Shown here: one piece after another, positions 60,401 through 64,000 of the stretch
Layout: each line of letters opens with the position of its first letter
Position numbering within the stretch: position 1 is the first letter of the stretch
Origin: Pterois miles
Taxonomy: Eukaryota > Chordata > Actinopteri > Perciformes > Scorpaenidae
NCBI GenBank assembly: GCA_947000775.1
Contig: CAMQGK010000327.1
Coordinates: 18,176,501-18,240,500, forward strand
Direction of reading: 5' to 3'
Length of the DNA: 64,000 nucleotides
Program-made: the position numbers and the translations under genes
The notes under the pieces: model-generated
What the model saw: only the letters and a program-made list of their open reading frames with translations
Databases searched by the model: none
What the model was told of the DNA's origin: nothing

Positions 60401-62154
60401 TGACATCAACAGAATTAAATGTAGTTGTAGGCTAAAACTCAAATTTGTGACGTCATATGGTATAAACTCTAGAACTGCTCCACAGACAGTGAATTGGAAA
60501 ATATGTTCTTGATGACATGGAGACTGCTTTCACGTCAGTCCAAGCACACTTGTCCCCAAAGTCCAGTTTGTTTGATTAGCTGTGAAAGAGAATATAGAAT
60601 ATTTCACGTCAGACTCTGAAATAAGGGTTTATTTCGAAAAAAAAAGAGGGGGGGATTGTTGAAATAAAAAAAAAAGTTTTGGGGAGTTTTTTTTTTTTTG
60701 AGGGGGTATTTTCTTTTAAAAACAAAAATATCGGCGAAATAAAGGGGGAGGGGATTTTTTTCCCTTAGATGTCAAGCAACAGGGAGTCCCAGTTGAACCT
60801 GTAGCTTTGTGAAATAAAATTTTACATTTATAAGAGTGATCACTGTGAAGGCCCTGCACAGCCATGTGGTCCACATAGGTGTTTTCACTTTTGCCTGACT
60901 AGACCTCTGCTCAGAACTGTATACACATTGTGCTCGCTTAGAATCTCCCTGGCTCGCCTCTTCTAATTCACAGCAGACATTTTGACTTGTTATAGCATGA
61001 ACAACACAGGTGTTACTGATGACTTCAATGGCTCCGTACCTTCAGGTGTCTCAGTAAGTTGAGCCAGTGAGTGCTGGAACTGGCTCATCTAAATGGAATA
61101 CAATTATTATTAATTATACCTGTGCTTATACAGCTGTCATCATCAGCTTCCAGACTACCAACCCTCTGCATGCTGGTCATCCTCTGACACTCTAGGAGCC
61201 TGAATCTTTTCTCTCTCAGACACTCTCAGACCATATCCGGTAACTCTAGATGGTCCTATGATCACATTACCTTCCTGTCCACCGCCGCCTATAGAACAAC
61301 CCTCTACTATCAGGAAGTGTTCAAGTGTGTCGATTTATCACACTCTGTACCGCTGTAACCGCTTCCACCACCAGACAGATACTGTGTCTTATGTCTGGGT
61401 CGACTTCTCAGTTTCAGCAGAGCCTAATTCTGCCCCCCTCCCCACGCACCTCTGTCATGCTGTTACCTCAGAAAACAACAATACAGTTTATCATCGTACT
61501 GCAATGTATAAGACAGCTTGTCATCCTCGGGGCTTGTGGTTTGAGTAAGCATTTTAAAGTGTGAGCGCAGTAACTTTATACAATGCAGAAGCCTATTGTA
61601 GGTGAAATAATTAGAATCTGGTGTAAGTGAGCTCTCTGTTGCATTTCTTCTACGGTGACATACACTGCTGAATTTCAGCTTTGTTGTTGTGTTATTACAA
61701 CAAGACCGATCGCAGCATGATAGTAAAATACTGGCACTGTTCCTCTGAGCTGAGGTTGACACAGACAAATAGACATAGACACAGACAAGTTCGGAAATTC
61801 TGCTTCTCATTCATTGTTGTTAGAGTAAACCAATATCTTTTGTTGTTTAGTCATAAGCAGAGAATGGAGTTTCCCTAGCCGTACAGCAAACACATCCCCC
61901 CTTTGCACAGGCCTGGTGTATGCTTTGGCTGCATGGTGACATGCTAAACCATGATCCCTCAGCAGTATGTACACTATAGTTACAGGTGCTGTGTACAGCC
62001 ATTTGAAAGATCAATACATTATGGTGCCTTCAAAGGGGGTCGTGTTTACTGTGTTCAGGAGAAGAGTCCATATGAACACCCCCCTCAGGTGGTATTCATG
62101 ACCTCATAAGTGGAAAGTTTCTGAAAGCTCCAAGTTCACAACTTGTGGAAGTTC

Positions 62155-62231
<77 letters not shown>

Positions 62232-62245
62232 TGTATATATATAAA

Positions 62246-62317
<72 letters not shown>

Positions 62318-63751
62318 ACTTTCCCAGGTGACTTGAATTAAAATGCAAACCTTGTTGTTGTTGTTCTCCTTTCGGCTGCTCCCCTCAGGGGTCGCCACAG
62401 AGGTCATCATAAATACGCATGCTTGTTTGGCATGTGTTTTACGCCGTATGCCCTTCCTGACGCATCCCTCTTTATATTTATGCAGGTTGGGACCAGAGCA
62501 GCCAGGGATTGAAACACCAACCTTCTGATTGGTGGACAACCTGCTCTACCCTCTGAGCCACGGCTGCTCCTTACAAAAACAAAAAACTTGTAACGGTTCC
62601 TACATATCTACTTGATGGGTGAATACCATCATGCTGAAAGACAGAGGCTAAAGCTATCCCAGGCAAAAACAAGAACAATTTACCACCTCCACTGGGTGTT
62701 GATCCATGTAGAAGACATAGAAATAAAGGAGGATTATTCTTCTAGATTGAGTACAGAACTAGCTGTTCAATGATAAGGAAGGTGTCCATCAAAATTAAGA
62801 CTGTATTTCCTTCCAGGTTTTTGCTCCCTCGTGCAGACAGGATGATACTGTCTTTTTTAAGTCTTTAGATAAAAAAGATATAATTTAATAGGTTATTTTT
62901 TTCAGTGTAAGGAAGTATTCCTTCTTCAATGCATTACTCCACTTGAAGGCTACCCCCTGCCTCAGCTGACAACAAAAGCAGCTTCGCATGACGTCCAACA
63001 ACAGACGTCCTTCTCAAAGGTTTGCTCATCATATATCATTCCAGCTCTCTTACTTTTCAGCAGATGGAAAACTTGTTTAAGTGGTGGGAGTCACTTCCTA
63101 AACTTTCTGAGCAGGAGGTGGAGGATAATGGTTCTAATTATACCCGTTGCTATGTTTAAAAGGGCTAGGAGAATAGAGTTGTCAGCAAAGTTAACAACTC
63201 CCATTTTCTAGTCAAAGGGTTTTCCACAGCAACTTGAGCTAAATATACACATTTTGCACAATTACAGGTGTACAGAAGCTGGAATAAGGCTGACAAAAGC
63301 AAAACCTTACATTTGACCCACATAATCCCTAAAGCAAGGCTGTTAACTGAAAGCTCTGAATCATGAAATTAATAAAGGCACAAGTCAAGCACTGCTGAAT
63401 AACGGATAAACAAGGCGCTATAAGCAAGAAGTAAACGAAATAAGTGATCGCTGTCAGCTAAGAGTCGCTGCTGTTTTTACAAAAGATGAAGATAAATTAA
63501 AAGACTCTCATCATCTCTCTGCTTATACAACATAGTATCAGGGTAACCATTTTACAAATATCAAAATATATTAGGATCTATTGCCCATTACAATACATAG
63601 TAAATGTCTCACCTCATAGGATCTCATGCGACGCATAGAGGCAGGAAGTGTAGAGTTGCTGTCATCCATCACTTGCAGCAGCTCCTCGCACACCTTTAGC
63701 GGAAGCACCACAGGATGTCCTATAGCATTGGCCTCCCAGCTAGCTATAATG
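54025..63751 (-). CDS. ube3d: UBE3D, ubiquitin-protein ligase E3D (last two coding exons)
   Basis: UBE3D (also UBE2CBP or H10BH) is an E3-type protein of about 390 residues that binds UBE2C-like E2 enzymes. Two exons of its C-terminus are visible: 63613-63751 and 54025-54045, joined in phase 0 across a 9.6-kb intron. Together they read through SWEANAIGHPVVLPLKVCEE, DSNSTLPASMRRMRSYE and VAYLRL, then stop. This matches the remembered human ending in spacing and key residues (SLWE, HPLTLP, NLPSSLRRMNSFQ, VAFLKM). The rest of the gene lies beyond position 64000. The minus orientation next to plus-strand TPBG and minus-strand IBTK is as in human. Confidence 0.85.
54375..54405. repeat. (CT)n microsatellite
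   Basis: A CT tract of about 30 bp in the UBE3D last intron. Confidence 0.95.
55578..56276. mobile_element. TTAA-ended inverted-repeat element
   Basis: The left end TTAAAGTGCAAGTAGGCAGA and right end TCTGCCAACTCCAGCTTTAA are inverted and both carry TTAA. The interior has an inverted pair (AAACATCTTGTAGTGTACTG near 55880; TTACACGATGTTTC-like near 56015). Related to 430-800. In the UBE3D last intron. Confidence 0.6.
57390..57660. repeat. Dispersed repeat shared with 45.4-45.6 kb
   Basis: Shares AGTGGCCAAAC, GAAAGAGATGTCTGT, CCCAGTATGAACA, TTTAAATCATTAGGTC and TAAAAGTTGTAAAA with 45360-45630 in the same orientation. Confidence 0.6.
57980..58118 (-). mobile_element. Terminal fragment of a TAGTGCTGGGACGATAC-type element
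   Basis: On the minus strand it begins TAGTGCTGGGACGATACACG then TATCCCCCGATT, a recognisable fish transposon end. The other end was not located. Confidence 0.45.
59272..59943. repeat. Foldback element, two arms of about 200 bp
   Basis: The left arm (about 59272-59484) and right arm (about 59746-59943) are reverse complements. For instance, TCTAGAAGCCACAGAGGCTA and CATAATGAAGGAAATG on the left recur as reverse complement on the right. The spacer is about 260 bp. Part of the spacer is repeated at 62036-62150. Confidence 0.75.
60625..60765. repeat. Purine homopolymer-rich tract
   Basis: Alternating runs of A, G and T (for example GGGGGGG, GGGG, TTTTTTTTTTTT, GGGGG, GGGGGAGGGG), with GAAATAAA repeated. 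Confidence 0.7.
62036..62150 (-). repeat. Second, partial copy of the foldback spacer sequence
   Basis: GAAGAGTCCATATGAACACC and TGGAAAGTTTCTGAAAG are the reverse complement of sequence at about 59675-59755. Confidence 0.6.
62157..62315. repeat. Long interrupted (AT)n microsatellite
   Basis: Two AT tracts of about 70 bp each, separated by AAATATGTATATATATAAAA-like sequence. Confidence 0.97.
62350..62570 (-). mobile_element. tRNA-derived SINE-like element
   Basis: On the minus strand it starts GGAGCAGCCGTGGCTCAGAG, with a box-A-like GTGGCTCAGAGGGTAGAGC and box-B-like GGTGTTTCAATCCC, continues with GAAGGGCATACGGCGTAAAA and GCGACCCCTGAGGGGAGCAG, and ends in an (AAC)n tail. A different family from that at 28.8 kb. 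Confidence 0.7.
63613..63751 (-). CDS. ube3d: UBE3D penultimate coding exon
   Basis: 139 nt from TGCTTTCAG to GAG/GTGAGA. After one base of a split codon it reads IIASWEANAIGHPVVLPLKV, CEELLQVMDDSNSTLP and ASMRRMRSYE. The W-E, H-P-x-x-L-P and LPxSxRRMxS positions agree with human UBE3D. Confidence 0.88.
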
Positions 63752-64000
63752 CTGAAAGCACACAGAACAGGAGTGATTTATAGTGACTGCCACAGCATTA
63801 TACAACAAAGATGATGCCCAGAATAGCTGCAGTAAATCCCACAGTGAAGCATTCACACCAACGCTTCAATTAAGCAGTTTTTAACTGTAAACTGAACTAG
63901 ATAACTAGGGGATGCATAAAAGTGGATTGATGGTGAGTGTGTGTGTGTGTGGCATCAATACATGTTTGTGAGTGGGACGAAAAGAAGAGAGGACTGAAAG

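Noticed and set aside
62157..62348. Open frame of alternating Tyr and Ile
   Set aside because: Generated by the AT microsatellite; the same applies to 42652-42840.

Overview
The window is vertebrate nuclear DNA, almost certainly from a ray-finned fish and probably a percomorph. It is AT-rich, has small GT-AG-spliced exons in long introns, and carries many microsatellites, tRNA-derived SINE-like insertions and short inverted-repeat DNA transposons of kinds common in spiny-rayed fish. The species cannot be named from the sequence. Protein assignments rest on recognising the families; no database search was run.

Layout. (1) Positions 1-17,900, minus strand: the 5' part of IBTK (inhibitor of Bruton tyrosine kinase). 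There are 20 coding exons between 41 and 16337, all joining in frame with canonical splice sites, encoding about the first 979 residues: ankyrin repeats, RCC1-like repeats, BTB domain 1, a basic linker, BTB domain 2 with a BACK-like helical region, and the start of the acidic C-terminal part. The gene continues past position 1. A non-coding first exon and CCAAT-box promoter lie near 17.8-18.0 kb. (2) 18.0-22.3 kb: intergenic, with two transposon copies and a large imperfect palindrome. (3) 22.3-24.5 kb, plus strand: TPBG (trophoblast glycoprotein, 5T4/WAIF1), an intact single-coding-exon leucine-rich-repeat membrane protein with a polyadenylation signal at 24507. (4) 24.5-54.0 kb: a gene-poor stretch full of nested repeats; no coding exon is supported. 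(5) 54.0-64.0 kb, minus strand: the 3' end of UBE3D. The penultimate coding exon is at 63613-63751 and a tiny terminal coding exon (six residues plus stop) is at 54025-54045, 9.6 kb away.

The order and orientation IBTK(-), TPBG(+), UBE3D(-) is the one known on human 6q14.1, so this is an old conserved neighbourhood. The three genes are not known to form a pathway. IBTK and UBE3D are both ubiquitin-ligase components, and TPBG is a Wnt-modulating surface protein.

No new biochemical system was found. The points of interest are the reconstructed UBE3D 3' end, the nested transposon history (an inverted-repeat family with at least eight copies, SINE insertions inside it, a three-layer nest at 24.76-25.87 kb), large foldback structures at 21.3-22.0 and 59.3-59.9 kb, and a 21-bp minisatellite at 29.6-30.3 kb. 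Repeat classes are named from structure and memory and should be checked against a repeat library.
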